Positions 25,588-43,293 of a DNA stretch of 64,000 bases are shown piece after piece. The notes under the pieces were generated by a model. It did no database searches. It had not been told where the DNA came from and was given only the letters and a program-made list of their open reading frames with translations. Source of the stretch: Haliclona indistincta (lineage: Eukaryota > Porifera > Demospongiae > Haplosclerida > Chalinidae); the NCBI GenBank assembly GCA_964017065.1, contig OZ024788.1:5224887-5288886 (forward strand), read 5' to 3'. The position numbers and the translations under genes are program-made. Every line of letters starts with the position of its first letter. The first letter of the stretch is position 1.

Positions 25588-26543
25588 AGCCAGTCACATG
25601 CAGACTCCGTCCTGCTCCGTATTCTTAAAGTTTAGTCATACAGCTAGTACCGTATACCCTAACAACAGAAAGCATCTAGATCACGTGACAAGCACTCTTC
25701 AGCTCGCTTCTTGTGCATAAAGGTCGCAGCCGAGCGCTTACTGTCTCGATCATGAAGAAAGCGTCCCAAGAGAGAAGGGGTGGATTTTTTTTTCAGCCAA
25801 TGGCGTGAGTCACTTAGTAAATACTGTACGTTAATACGATAATCTTGGTCGCCAGTTTATCACCTGGAATCTAGATACGGTTTACACAAGCCGACACTTG
25901 AGTCGACTGACCACAATAAGCTTGAGATGCCTGTATTTCTAGATAGTTCTTTTAGTTACTATATATATTTTGTATGGTGTTCTGTGTATTAGAGTATGTT
26001 TTACACCATAGATTTCTGTAAATATTCAACCACTGAAATTTAGACACCCAGAAATCGGGAAGTTCACTCTCCCAATTGTTTTCAAAGCCTTTTTCTTTTA
26101 ATAATAAAGTGAACAAATGAGTAAAAGCTTTTGCCAGTCTTATTTTTGGGGAGGGAGGTGTTAATCAATTCTCTAGATCTGTATTGCGAAACTTGTTGTG
26201 TTAGCATTTTACATGTATTTATATTATTTCATTGTTTTTACTGCATTTGCCCACCGTGTATTGGTTTGTGTAGTTAATCTATTTTATGTGTTCCGATCTG
26301 TTTGTGAAACTTGTATTGATTTTGATTCTTATAGAAAAACAACTCTTTTAAAAATTTTTCACAGTGGTTTATTATGCAATGTAAATCAATTTTTGTTGTT
26401 TGTAAACGATCTTGCATTCAGTTTTGGTTGTGATAATTTCAGTTGCTGAACTGCTTTCGTTTTTAGAATTTGTTTTTAAGTTTATGCCGCTTCTTTTAAA
26501 TGTATTTCTCTTCAACAAGACTTGCCCAATACTTCCTAATGTG

Positions 26544-26851
26544 TACCGTATTTTTCTAAAGATTTGGCACCCCTTATTTTTCGGCACCTTGTCGCTGAAA
26601 TGCGTACTAAACCTCCAAATTTCGGCAAGTGCTTTGGTTCTTCGTCATAGTAAGCCAACAGCCCGATGTGAAAAATCCTGTACTTCATTGAAAAGAGCTG
26701 TAGACGCGTTCTTGTACAAAACACATGCTCGTCGCCACACCTCCAATTATTCGGCGCTTATGGAACTTCTGCCACAATTACTTCCAAATAATTATTGGGC
26801 AAGCAAATCTGAAATAATTTTTTTGTCGAATTTTTAGAAGAAAATACGGAT
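26544..26851. mobile_element. Short TIR element with ACCGTATTTTTCT ends
   Basis: Left end TACCGTATTTTTCT (26544) and right end AGAAAATACGGAT (to 26851) are inverted copies bounding about 308 bp with no coding capacity. The ends suggest a MITE; superfamily not assigned. Confidence 0.55.
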
Positions 26852-27680
26852 TGCTATAGTATGTGCAGCTCAGCTATGATGTGGTATGTTATTGTTGAGA
26901 CACATTGCTGGAAGCTGAGCTTAGTGTAGAATGCATGTAGCTCTCTGCACCTGTGCTAGCATTGTGATGGTATGCTATTGTTGATATACACTTCTGGTCT
27001 GTACAATAGCTCTTTGCATCTGTGCTAGCATTGTCAGTGTTATTATTATAGAGTTATCTGTTTGCGTAAAGTAAATCACAAGCCAGTCGTTTTCTTAACA
27101 AGCTTGTTTTGGAAGACCGTCACTATTTTCAGGTTACAGTCTGTATCTGGTATAGCGTGACCACGAGTAACGACTTGTGATTGAATCGTGGAAAATCAAA
27201 AGCAAAACGTCGGCTCTCCATACAAATTGTATCGGGTATAGCGATTTTTGTCTATAGCAATAAACCTGGTACAACGATAGGAAAATGTGAGGCAAAACGC
27301 ACGATTCTATGTAAAAGCAGATTATTTTAGCGATTGCTGACCATGCCCACATATGCGTGTCTATGAGAACATGTGTTGAAAAGCATACGACGGATCGCGA
27401 TCGATTGATTGCAGCATTGCTTCACCTAGACCTATCTATAGCAGCGGATTCAAGTAGCTGAACTACAAGCAACGAAGATAAAAATTATATAAGCTCTTGT
27501 AGTGAAGCCAAACTAGTGAAGCCACTGTCACGCTTCACTATAAGCTCTTGTAGTGAAGTGTGACAGTTTTTCTCGCAAAAGAAGTACATCACGCTTTTCG
27601 CTCACTAGTTTCACTGCTGCCTATAGAGTCATGCCAGCTGTACTATCACAGATCAAGCTTTCAAGTTGCAATGTAGCCAG

Positions 27681-27815
27681 ATGTGGATATCACGCTTTCG
27701 CTCACTAGTTTCAGCTGTGGATATTACACTTTCGCTCACTAGTTTCAGCTGTGGATATTACACTTTCGCTCACTAGTTTCAGCTGTGGATATTACACTTT
27801 CGCTCACTAGTTTCA
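27681..27815. repeat. 34-bp tandem repeat, about four copies
   Basis: Unit begins AGCTGTGGATATTACACTTT and ends CGCTCACTAGTTTC; three nearly identical copies follow a diverged first one. A half unit (CGCTCACTAGTTTCA) also occurs near 27600. Confidence 0.9.
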
Positions 27816-29423
27816 TTGTATTCTGTCTGTGTTCCTTGTTTCAGAGCTTAGTTTTCAGCAAGCGACGAGAAATCGTTGCGACAGACAGAATGACAATACG
27901 ACTACCATATGCGACTACCTCATGGCTCCTCATGGGTCCGCCCACCGAGGCATAATTAATGCTCAATACTTAAATTTCAGATACAGTAAATCTACAGTAC
28001 TACGATGTAGATACAGTAATCTACTTACATCAGTGTGTATTAGGTTTTGCCTAAGTGACCAAATCTGCCTGTATAATCTCCCAAGACAAGGTACATTAAT
28101 TAACCAAACATGCGAGTGTGTGTTCAGAGTTTGTTGTTCATTATCTTATCGCTAGGAACTGCCTACGTTGTTTTCTCATGAGCTAACCTATGTTGTACTA
28201 TAGATATACTATAATACCAAGAGTATAAGTACATTAAGAAGAGTGTCGAACTTACCGTGGGTGCTACATGTAGTTCTTTTACGGAATAATTTTAACACAC
28301 ATACACAAGCACGATACAAAATTGTATCAAAATTTCTATTTTTGATCTGTTTGATCTAGTTTTGATCTGAAACCAGCTCTACAGTATTTCTATGACAAAC
28401 TGTTCTTTGTATCAACACATCGTTCACCTGCAATCTGGCTTGGTTTTTCATAACAATGTTTTCTAGACATTTTCTGTTTACTTGCGAATTTGTTGATAAA
28501 AGGCTTGTGTGATTATGTGTTTTGGTCAACAGTAATGTCTTTATCTAGTATTTGTAGTGTCAACATCTTTCTTGAATTCGATTCATGCTTTTGTGTTCAA
28601 TCGCATAGTGCTGTCCCATGAGTACTGTATATAGTGCCCAGGTGGGGGAACGTGTAACTCTGTATTCTCACAGTACTCCAGTGAAATCCAAACATGGTTG
28701 ACATAGTAACAATTGCTTTTTTGCTGTCTACCAGTGCTAGCCTAGGGTACAATGTTCTGCTTAATACTACTCTATGTTGAAAAGTACCCTCCAGCAGCAT
28801 CTGAAAGGTGACTAGGCGATAGTTGTGAGACCAAACACTGGACATGGTCAATGCATTTTTTCTCCTTATTTGGTCAGTCAATGCCTTATTTGGAATGTTA
28901 CTATGTTTAGCATCATGCTGTTACCTTCGACGAGTGTGTCTCGCTCGATGTGCTCCAGGTTGTCCTCTAATTGAATGCATGTGAATGACAAAATCTGAAT
29001 GACATAGACATGTACTTCTCATGAATTTTGTCTTGGTTTGTAAAGGTCAAAGTGTGACAGTAGATCATGTATAGATGACAGGATGTCACTAGTTGTGTTG
29101 ACACAGTGTGATGATAGTTACTGGCACATTACAAGGTGTGGAAATACCTGAGAAGCTGTAGTTCAAAGGAGAGTGTTAATACAATGTGACGTAGCAGCTT
29201 GTGTTATGGCTGCAGGAATATGAAGTTGCCCGGTGATATTCATATGGGTTGAGTTGTGACTGTAAGTCATTTAGACGAAAATGAATTTTTATGCCTCAAT
29301 GGACCGAGCCATTTGATGTAGTTCCTTTGTGGGTGTATGTTATATAACTGTGTTGCATTGACACAATACAACACATTGTACGTAGTATATCATGTTTGAG
29401 TGATGTAACATTGTGTATCTTGA

Positions 29424-29599
29424 TACAGTAGAACCCCAGCTCTGTGGTCACTCCTGGAATAACTACACCAACTGTTACTGTATGTGGGCACTGCATGTGG
29501 TCCCAAATGGACACGTACTGTATGTATCAGGACACCTTCCTGATCAGACGCTATTTGTGCCCCTCCCCCAGGGTGTCCGGATTATAGGGGTCCACTGTA
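29424..29599. mobile_element. Tc1/mariner-type MITE with TA-flanked TIRs
   Basis: TACAGTAGAACCCC at the left (29424-29437) is the inverted counterpart of AGGGGTCCACTGTA at the right (29586-29599). A TA at both outer ends fits a TA target-site duplication. About 176 bp, non-coding. Confidence 0.65.
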
Positions 29600-29726
29600 T
29601 TTGGCTGTTGAATTAAAAATACAAAATTGTTGAGCGTGGATGTTTGTCAGTAAATTTTATTGCTGTGTACCCATACTATAATTATTTGTGAATTGTTTTA
29701 TTCACAACATTATTTTACTTTTGCAG

Positions 29727-31308
29727 GAAAATCAAGGTTCAACCGACTCTCTTCCTGAATGCACTCAATGATCGTATTCCTTGGAGACTTGTCAATTTTT
29801 ATAATAACTTTCGGTTTTGTCGCCGGGTTCCTAGAACTGTTCAGTTCTTGGCCTTTCTAGTTGTGGTAATGGCCGTAAATGTTTTTGTATTCTCTTATCT
29901 CTATCGGTATCCTGGACCTGATATACACCAGGAGCAAAGTAAATTCATTACCAACTCTAAACTATTAGTAGCTTCACCAGCAGTGTTGTTCAGTAACTAT
30001 CCTCGTGTCAAAGGTCTGCAAGGCATCACGTTGAATCAGTGTCACAAAGAAGTGGTTTGGCCTCCATGGGAAAGACAGTCAATCACTCGAGTGCTGCCTG
30101 CAGTTCCCGCAAGCTGTTCTCTTCTCATGAAAGGCGACGCTGAAGAGACCGAGAGAGTGCGCAATCAGCTTAGCTCATGGAAGAATGCAATATCAGACTC
30201 GTACTATTTACACCATTACCTTACCAATTGCTCTGCCATTCAATCCGAGTTCAACAATTTCTACGTCTCCCAAGAAGAGAAAGACTTCCCAATCGCTTAT
30301 CAGATGGTACTCCACTCATCAATTCAACAAGTTGTCCGGTTCCTGAAGGTGGTCTATCGCCCGCACAACGCTTACTGCGTACACATTGACAAGAAATCCT
30401 CTCGTATCTTCAGAAATAGTTTTAAAACATTAGCAAGGTGTCTTCCCAACCTTCACATTGCTAGAAAATCTTATGACGTTCGGTATCAGACGATTGATCA
30501 AGTGGATGCAATGCGAAGCTGTTATACAGAGCTCCTCGATCAGAGCTCGGTTGAATGGAAGTATACTATAAATTTGTGCGGCAAGGAACTGCCTTTCAAG
30601 ACTAACAGAGAAATCGTTACGGAGCTCAAGAAACTGAAAGGATCGAATCTGGCCAATCCAGGCATCTCGCTGGTGGACTTGCGTACCCCGGTTTTGTTGC
30701 GAAAACGGATCCATAACCGAGTCATTCGGAATCCAATCGTAAAATATTCCTCAGAGCCTTTGGACCCAGTTCCTCACGATATCCCAGTCTACAAGAATCA
30801 AACTTTTTTTGCGCTCACACCAGATTTTGTCCGCTTCCTGTTCCAGAATGAAAAAGCAAACGATTTCTACCTATTCTTGCGCGACACACGATACCCAGAT
30901 GAACAGTATATCACAACTCTGAACCACCTTCCCGAAGCCCCAGGTGGATTCAGCAACTTAGTCACTTACAAGCTCTTAGATGCTCTTCCTCAAGTCTCTA
31001 TGACATACTGGGTTGAGGTGTTTCATTATCTCTTTCGGGTGCTGCCTGACGGTTTGACAAAGGTCTTCAGTCCAAACGGTCTGCGCTGTCAACACCTCAA
31101 CTCAGTTCATCGCGTGTGTATAGCCTCGGTCAGCGACTTGCCTGATCTACTAACTGACAGCCATGCTCACAACGTGTTCTTCTTCAACAAGTACCTCCAG
31201 GAAGACGACCATGTCGTAATGAACTGCGCAGAGCAAGAGCTACTGAGACGAAATCAACTAGAATTTCAAATTGACTGTAAACATCAACATCAAAAACCTA
31301 AGCATTAA
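29727..31308 (+). CDS. GT14 family beta-1,6-N-acetylglucosaminyltransferase (core-2/I-branching, GCNT-like)
   Basis: Type II Golgi enzyme expected to add branching GlcNAc to O-glycans or poly-lactosamine. A single large exon is visible from an acceptor TTTTGCAG (exon at 29727, entered in phase 1) to TAA at 31308; the true start codon must be in an upstream exon I could not find, or translation begins at ATG 29869 inside the TM segment. The membrane anchor is VQFLAFLVVVMAVNVFVFSY. Family motifs: FPIAYQMVLHSS, YCVHIDKKS, WKYTINLCGKELPFKTN, PDEQYITTLNHLPEAPGG (the PDE acid region), and the C-terminal VCIASVSDLPDLL and HNVFFFNKY. Visible length of about 526 residues exceeds the roughly 430 of vertebrate GCNTs because of a longer stem. 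Poly(A) signal AATAAA at 31321. Exact acceptor specificity cannot be told. Confidence 0.9.
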
Positions 31309-31547
31309 TTTTGATAGTGTAATAAAACTGGTGTGTTCTATTCAATTTCATTGCATGTGTCATTTCGTTATTGGGTGCAGGTAATATACTGTATTTCTCT
31401 TCACATTCGTCCAGTTGGAAGCCTCGTATTTTCGGCTAGCTCATTCTAGTCTCCAGTAGCGGACTTGCTAAGCAGTGGAAACAGAATACCTTTATTTTAG
31501 GCGAGCAATTTTGAGCTGGAAGGTGGGGCTTGTATCCGAAATTCAAC

Positions 31548-34237
31548 ATGGCTTCTGGCAACAGTTTGCAAGTCTCTTCTCTGTTTGATCTAGTCTACTC
31601 TGAAGGCTTGAGCGCTGCTCGATGGAAAGAGATTGGTACTCGATTGGAGCTGCGTCCCAGCACGCTGGACGAAATTGAGTATGCTCATTCTCGCTCACCT
31701 GCAAGAGAACGTTTGCTGTATATGCTCCGTGCGTGGCTGAGATGCGATGAAAATGCGACAATGGAGAAATACAAGAGAGCCTTGAGGTAAGGTTTTAGGC
31801 TGCAATATTCAAATATTAACTAAATCGCTTTTTATAGCTTATGCATTTCTCCTCCTCCTCCACATCGCGTCTTGCCCATTAGCTACTCAACCCTTGTCAT
31901 CTGTTTGATAGTTGTCTGCGTTCTTGGGATGGGTGGAGGCTCTTATTTTTATTTGAACAGTCTGCACGATCCAGTTGAGAGTCAAGATCAACCGATTAGC
32001 ATTCACCAATCTTTTGATGAGTACATTGAGAATTTAAGAGCGTTTTACAAAAATGAACCTGAGGTCCCTGGTATAGACGTGCTTTCATACAATGTGAGTG
32101 CTGTGAAGTTCATTTCCTCCGCCTTTTACAAATTAAAAGACTGCCGAACACTTCAACCTGATGAGTCCTATGAACTTCGTTTCGACGACTTCTTTAGGTT
32201 TACAGGTGTATTCTAATTCAAGGCAGGCCAGGTAGTGGCAAAACTACATTAGCCAATAGACTCACTAAGGAATGGTCAGATAAAATCGAAAATTCTAGAA
32301 TCAGTGAATGCCGTCTCTTGTTGCTAGTCAAACTGAAATTTTTGAGAATGGAACGACCTAGTGGAAAAAACTTGACCTTATCAAATATTCTTCGTTACAG
32401 TATGAGCGATGATATTGAACACATTGATGAGGAAATAGTGCATTACCTGTCTGAACCTAAGAATGCTGAAAGCCTTTGCATTATATTTGATGGTCTAGAT
32501 GAATACCCTCCAGCATACAATGATCCCAGCAACTACATATACAAGATTATTAACCGTCAGCGGCTATCTCCTGCCACAGTTATTGTATTATCTAGACCAG
32601 AGGCCTATAAAGCATTGTTTGAAACAAGTGGTTACCGTGGTTATCAGGCGTACGAACTCGCTGGTTTTGGCAAGGTAGGACATACAGAATACCTTTTTCG
32701 AAATACTAATGTTAGTGATTTTGAAACAACTAGAAGATTCTTGAAGTTCATGATTGAGTACTTTGAACTAGATCACCAGTTGTATACTTCTCCTTTTTAC
32801 TTCACTATATTTGTTGAAATTTTCAAAGAATTTCCAATATCCTTAACAGAAGTATGTATCAAGTCACTGACTATTGCCATAAGGCAAGAAGTCATTCGGC
32901 AAAACCTTGACTCTGCTGGCTGTTCCAACGTCCAATTGCTTGACCAAACTTCTCTTAATGAATGCAGTCAACATCTTGCCAGTACTGTTGCTAATATCTC
33001 TAAGCTTGCATTTGATAGCTTAGCAAACAATGGTCAAAACGAAGAAGAATCTTCTTTGTCTTCATTAAAGGTCCTCTCATATGTGCACTCTGGCAACAGC
33101 TTTGGGCTACTATTTCCTCACAGTCATGAAAAATATCATTTTCCTTATATCATTTTTGAAGAGTTTTGGGCAGCGTATCACATAGCAACAGAAAACATTA
33201 ATCTTTCTGATCTTACTGTTAGAAGACATATTTTTCGACACCCAAACATTCTCTACTTTCTCTGTGGCATGTACTCTTCAAATAACACAATGCTCCATTC
33301 AATACTTGAAATGGTGCTTCAAGATAGGCGTCCTTACATGTTGTTCGACTTCACCACATGTGGATCAGAGTCAGGACTCAGCAGTCACCAATCATTAGCT
33401 GATATCTATTTAAAATTACTAGGAGCATCTCTGGATTTAAATCGATTATTAGATCCAAGACCATATTTTTCCCAAGCACAAGTTCAATCTTTCCTTAGTA
33501 TTGTTCACTTGCAAATTAGACACATAATCCTCTCAGACGCTTCTCCCTCCTTGACTCTTTACATAGACGCCAGGATCAGCGATATGATCTTTCCAAATTT
33601 GGAAATGGTCAGCATTACTCTGGGTGATGACAATTATTCATTCAATTTCACTGAAAATCTAAAACTGCTATTTAGCAGAAAAGCTGTTCTACCAAAGTTA
33701 AAATGGTCTTTGCCTGTAAAAGTGCTTATCGATGATGACTTTTATTCTTGTTTGGATGACATTGTTGACATCAAAGTGATAGATATGGAAATATTTGTAT
33801 ACGAACCACATGGTAGTAACTGTTCCTTATGCTCTCAAGCAATAACACCTGAAACATTCATCTCTGCATTTACGACATTTACAAATTATTTTCATAAACA
33901 GTTGGGTACATTGACAATTCATTACAGAACTGGCATCTCACATGTTAAGTGTGATACAATCTTTGCACTCTTTGAAACACTTTGTAAATCTTTCTTCTTC
34001 AACAAAGTATATGGCTTTAAAATAATGGATGATCATTTTTCAGTAGAGCTGCCCAGAAAGGCAGATCGACGATTTCCTATTGTAGCTTTAAAAACCTTTG
34101 ACTTTCATTCTTGTGATAGTGGTCTTATTGTCCATGGGGTGATATTTAAAGACCCCAAAGATTTGAAAAACAAAGAAATCTGTGGGAATGAGGAATTTTA
34201 TACATATTTTCATAGCAATGATTCATTTTTAAATTGA
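31548..34237 (+). pseudogene. Death domain-TM-NACHT protein A, frameshifted before the P-loop
   Basis: Exon 1 (31548-31786) encodes a death-fold domain (SSLFDLVYSEGLSAARWKEI... LRPSTLDEIEYAH). Exon 2 starts at 31838 and encodes a TM helix (STLVICLIVVCVLGMGGG) and a spacer (EPEVPGIDVLSYN). At about 32204 the frame breaks: relative to gene B, 10 nt are missing immediately before ILIQGRPGSGKTT. The +1 frame is then open to TGA at 34237 and contains Walker A, Walker B (LCIIFDGLDE), ATVIVLSRPEA (sensor-1 region) and FEEFWAAYH, matching the QEFLAA motif of NLR proteins, plus a long unassigned C-terminal region without clear leucine-rich repeats. All else is intact, so it is either a recent pseudogene or an alternatively spliced gene. 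KRR1 begins 96 bp downstream. Confidence 0.8.
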
Positions 34238-34333
34238 TAGTTGTGATTTGTTACAGTTTGAAATTGAATTTACCGCCAATTATTGTTAGGCGGAGCTTTG
34301 ATTTAAGCACCGCCTACATGGTACACGTGCGGG

Positions 34334-39130
<4,797 letters not shown>

Positions 39131-39494
39131 CCAAGTTCAACGCTGTGACTAGTTGCAGTTATTAAAATCTTCAACACCTACTATCATGGTCTTGCAAACT
39201 AATTTTGTTTTTCTGAAATAATTATTCCATTGTCACTCTCTTGTTGTGGTTTGGCACCTAGCCGTCAGGACGGGGTTTTCCCAGGGAATTCCCCTGTTAG
39301 CCATTTCGTGGGCGTAGGTGGATCTCGTACAGTTTTGGTCATGACGAATGCTGCAACTACATGCAGATTACAGACGCCAATCCTCATGTATAAAACTAGC
39401 TAGAGAGTTGCTGCTCCAATCGTACTAAACCTATCCTCAGGCAGTATGCCTTTTCGACTAGTACTAAGTAAGCCCTCTTACTATCTCTTCTGTT

Positions 39495-42400
39495 ATGCGC
39501 TATCCATTATTCTTCGCTCCCAAAGATGACCTGCCGGACCTACTGTATGCAATCGAGAATGTTACAGATTGGATGAAGCTTGGTGTGAGTTTGAAGTTGC
39601 CATGGGCAAAGTTAAAGGATATCGAGACCCAGTACAAGCTCGATGTGGGCCGCTGCAAGATGGAGATGCTCACCATGTGGCTGAACATGGATGTGCATGC
39701 TACGTGGGAATTACTGGCTTCAGCGTTAGAGAAAGGCCTAAATATGATCCGATCTGCAAGGAATATTAGACAATGGCTGAATAATTATGCAGGTGACTCT
39801 AGTCTGCTTGCAATGTTCTATTTATGTACATGTACACTAGAATTTGCTGTGAATGGTGGTCTGTTGGATCGTAGTGGAAACTCTGGCTGTGGCTTGGTGG
39901 AAAGAGTACATGTAACATCCACACAATCTCCCAATGTATGATCATGTGTTACTCAGTATGATCTTGTTAGTCTATGATCTCATGCACTGGAGAGCTTTTG
40001 TTAATTTATTGTCTGCATATGGGCATTATTATTAGTATCGTTTCTATAGGGCATTCCTGATTTTCACAGGCAGCTTGAGACGCGTCCCAAATCTCCTGTC
40101 TTTGTCATTGGTCCACATCACGCATCAACTGGATCGTTTTCTACGTGGTTGCCAGATTCTGATCGGCCTAGCCCCTCCTCCGCCTCTGCTGATTCAGATC
40201 CTTTGCTTGTGCTTTCTGATGCTTCTCCTTCTGCTGGCCCTTCAAATGGGCTACTAACTTCCTTTGCTGATCCTTCTTCTGCACCCGCTGCCAGCTCTCC
40301 TACTAAACCATCACCAATCAAAACTGCAACTACAAATCCTATTCAAATACCAGTTCCTTCAGCTACCTCGACCGGCCACTTGCCTGCAACCTTTGGTTCA
40401 TCATCGGCTCCTGTTAGACCATCAACAATCTCAATTGGACAATCAACTGAAAATCTCCAAACTGCTTCCAACATCAGGCGTTCATCTGCTTCTCCTCTTC
40501 ATTTGATAGCATCTGTAAATTCATCACATAAGCAGCAAAAGAAGAGACGACAAAGCTTGAAGGTATGATATCAAGAGACATTTAATTCCCAGAATTATTT
40601 TGTACTTGTAGGATGCTGCTGAAAATCAAAGGATTATTTATCTAAAGAATCAATTTGGATATCTTTTAAAGAAAGTGCTCGATATTTTGCAAGATGAAGA
40701 GCGTACTGACGTCTATCAGGTTCAAGTACTCGTACAACAGCTTCCAATATCATGCAGTGACCCGCAGAGAGTATTAGAACCGCAAGAGCGTCTTGATATA
40801 CAAAAGGCTAAAAGCATATCACAAATTTTCTCTATCCTTTCTGGTAAATACTTAACATACGAGAACTTTGGTTTGCTAGAAAGCATAGCTCAAACGTTTT
40901 GCAACCGAAGAGCAAAACCACTCTTAGACGCTTACACCAAAGAGTATTATGATCCAGAAATTACTGATCACTCACCATTACAGCAGGTCAGTATACCATT
41001 ACAGCTGCTACTAGTATGTAGGGATGTACCTACATAATATTATTATAACAATTCAAATTTTTGTACAGATTATTACTGAAGAAGGACGGAAGTTAGCGAA
41101 GATGAAGGAGAGTTTTGCCAACCTGGTGGTCAAAATAATTCGCGTTTTTGAGAAGGAAGGTTTAAACCTGCTACAGCTCTCGGTTTATATTCGATCAAGC
41201 TCTGTCAAGAAGCTTTGCCTTCAGGAAAGAGAAGATCTGAAGCATCCTGAGTCAGTGTCGCACATATTTAGCATAATCATCAGTTATGTTGAATACGATA
41301 ACTACGATTTGCTGCAATGTATCGTAAAAAGGTTTGGCAATGACAAAATTAAACGTATGATGCACAAGTATAAACAGAAGTATTGTGAGCAACACGACAC
41401 TGCTCGTACCACTTATTCAAGAAATGAGGTTAGTAGTAAAGCTTTGTACCGTGATTTCTATTTTAACTATTATTTTTTTATATAGGATGATGCAGACTCT
41501 TTCTCTACATCCGATGAGCGTTCAAGTATACTCACAAATCACACCCTGACATCGAGCTCTTCTCAGAGTCGTAGTCAATTGTCTTCTGATGTTGAGGTAG
41601 ACAGCACTCACGACTGTTCTGCGGAAGAAGATCGAGAGCAGCAACAGCACTGTTTAAAAGAAGCAGCATCCAACCAAGAGACCACATCAGCTGTTGATAC
41701 TCTCAGTGCAGCAACAGTCTCCACACATCAGACTAATACAGTGAGTTGACAGGACTCTATAGCACTATTACCTTCATTGTTCTATATGTACAGGATGACA
41801 GTCATAGTTCTGCAACTGGTTCACTTCTGCTTACTGAGTGTTCAGAATATGGATTGTGCAATACATTACTACAGGATGATACTCACAGTACTGGTTTTAA
41901 TTCTACCTGCTCACATCAGCCAAAAGTGGGTTTGAATTGTGCATTATGTGCTAAGCAATTCAATTTTTTCATTACTGCATACAGGATGATGGCCGCAGTA
42001 CAGTAAGTGTTTCCACCAGTGCACATCAATTATCTGTAGGTTTTCCACTATATAATACTTTTACATTTTTTGGTTCTCTCTTTACAATAGAATGATACTC
42101 GCAGTACTACCACTGCTTCTACAAGCTTGTACCCTCTGCCAACGACTGTGCGTTTAATGTGTATTACATATCACTATTATTTTTGCAATGCTTAGCAGGA
42201 CAGAAGCTTGTCTGATTCACTGGCTTTGTCACAAAGAGTCTGCTATTCTGATGAAGTTTCGAATAGTTCTTACCTACTCGCGGTCACAAATGGAGCAGCT
42301 TCGTCTACAGCCAAAAGCTCAAGTTTATCTACAAGTGCTAGTAAGCTTTTATGTGCGTGCATGGCTGCATTACCTAATGTCTTCTACAGCAAAATCATCT

Positions 42401-43293
42401 CCTCACATCCAAACAGTAGTTGTTAAGACCTTCTTCATTCCATGGGATAAAGGACAAATACATGTACAACCTCGACAGAAAGTGAGGGTCGATACAAGAA
42501 ATCTTTCCTGTGCAAAGTCGGGCAAAAACGTGGCTTTCGTTGATGTGCTCACAGAAAGCGGAAGAAAAGGAAAAGTTCCAGTCAGTGTTTTGGATATTGG
42601 ATCATTGCCTGCTACGAGATCTCGACCGCCTGATGATCGACCCCATGACCATGCTAAATCTTCACAACAGTCACAGAGTGACAGAACAAGCACTTCTAGT
42701 AGCAATGGTTAGTAAAATATACGTTAATATTACGTGCTTCGCCTTCTCTCTTACAATAGAGTACTGTGATATTAGTGATTTCAGAAACACTAAAACACAT
42801 CCACGTAAGAAGCAGTGCACTTTTGTGACAGTTAATGTATTTTTATTGTATAGCTCGCTCCCTCAAACTGAGGAAGAAAAGCACGCAAACCCTGGAAGTT
42901 GATAAACTAGCTGCCACTGCTGCTACTCCAGATGTCACCATAGCTCGTAGAGTCACTTGGGCTCCCAACATCAGCAGCACAGCGTTGTCTTTTCCACCAG
43001 TTTCTCGAAATAATCTCTCACGACCTCAGTCACTGCCGATACCAGTTTCCTCTTCTAAACCGTCACCACAAGAATCACCACAATCTGCAGCTGTCAAGTT
43101 ACCAAAGCGATCAAAAGCACGTAGATTTCTCTCTCACGTAAAAGGATTTTTCGTACAAAGGAATGAATTTGCTGCTGGTGAACTAGAAATGGATAAATCT
43201 AGTGATGCTTGCTCTGACTACACACTAAGCCCTAAGATGGAATTGGAACTGATTTTGAAGGAAGAATTTAACAGCAAACCCACCCATGTATAA
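39495..43293 (+). CDS. Death-domain adaptor with duplicated helical module and SH3-like C-terminal module
   Basis: Exons: 39495-39792 (death-like domain, motif LPWAKLKDIETQY), 40050-40562 (Ser/Pro-rich), 40612-40986 and 41069-41428 (one helical module each, with NFGLLESIAQTF and NYDLLQCIVKRF at equivalent places), 41486-41740, 41794-41925, 41985-42002 (or to 42035), 42091-42147, 42199-42340, 42390-42707 (SH3-like: HVQPRQKVRVDT ... GRKGKVPVSVLDI), 42854-43293. From exon 2 onward every junction phase agrees. Exon 1 ends in phase 1 but exon 2 is entered in phase 0, so an unseen micro-exon exists or exon 1 belongs to a separate gene. No catalytic domain is seen; a cytosolic signalling scaffold is the natural inference. 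I do not recognise an orthologue. The linker exons repeat a D-D-x-H/R-S-T motif. Confidence 0.65.
41794..42110 (+). repeat. Repeated mini-exon starts coding DD-x-(H/R)-S
   Basis: Four blocks begin immediately after an AG acceptor-like sequence: GATGACAGTCATAGTTCT (41794), GATGATACTCACAGTACT (about 41875, after TACTACAG), GATGATGGCCGCAGTACA (41985) and AATGATACTCGCAGTACT (42091). They look like tandemly duplicated small exons, all phase 0, so exon skipping would keep the frame. Confidence 0.65.

Larger units (their letters stand above)
25588..29726. other. Long gene-poor interval between SPAG6 and the GT14 gene
   Basis: No convincing exon on either strand, although the missing 5' exon of the GT14 gene should lie here. 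It holds a 34-bp tandem repeat (27681-27815), a TIR element with ACCGTATTTTTCT ends (26544-26851) and a Tc1/mariner-type MITE (29424-29599), listed separately. Confidence 0.5.

Noticed and set aside
27829..28155. 108-codon plus-strand frame as possible upstream exon of the GT14 gene
   Set aside because: No TM or GT14-like sequence, no donor in the needed phase was recognised, and composition looks non-coding.
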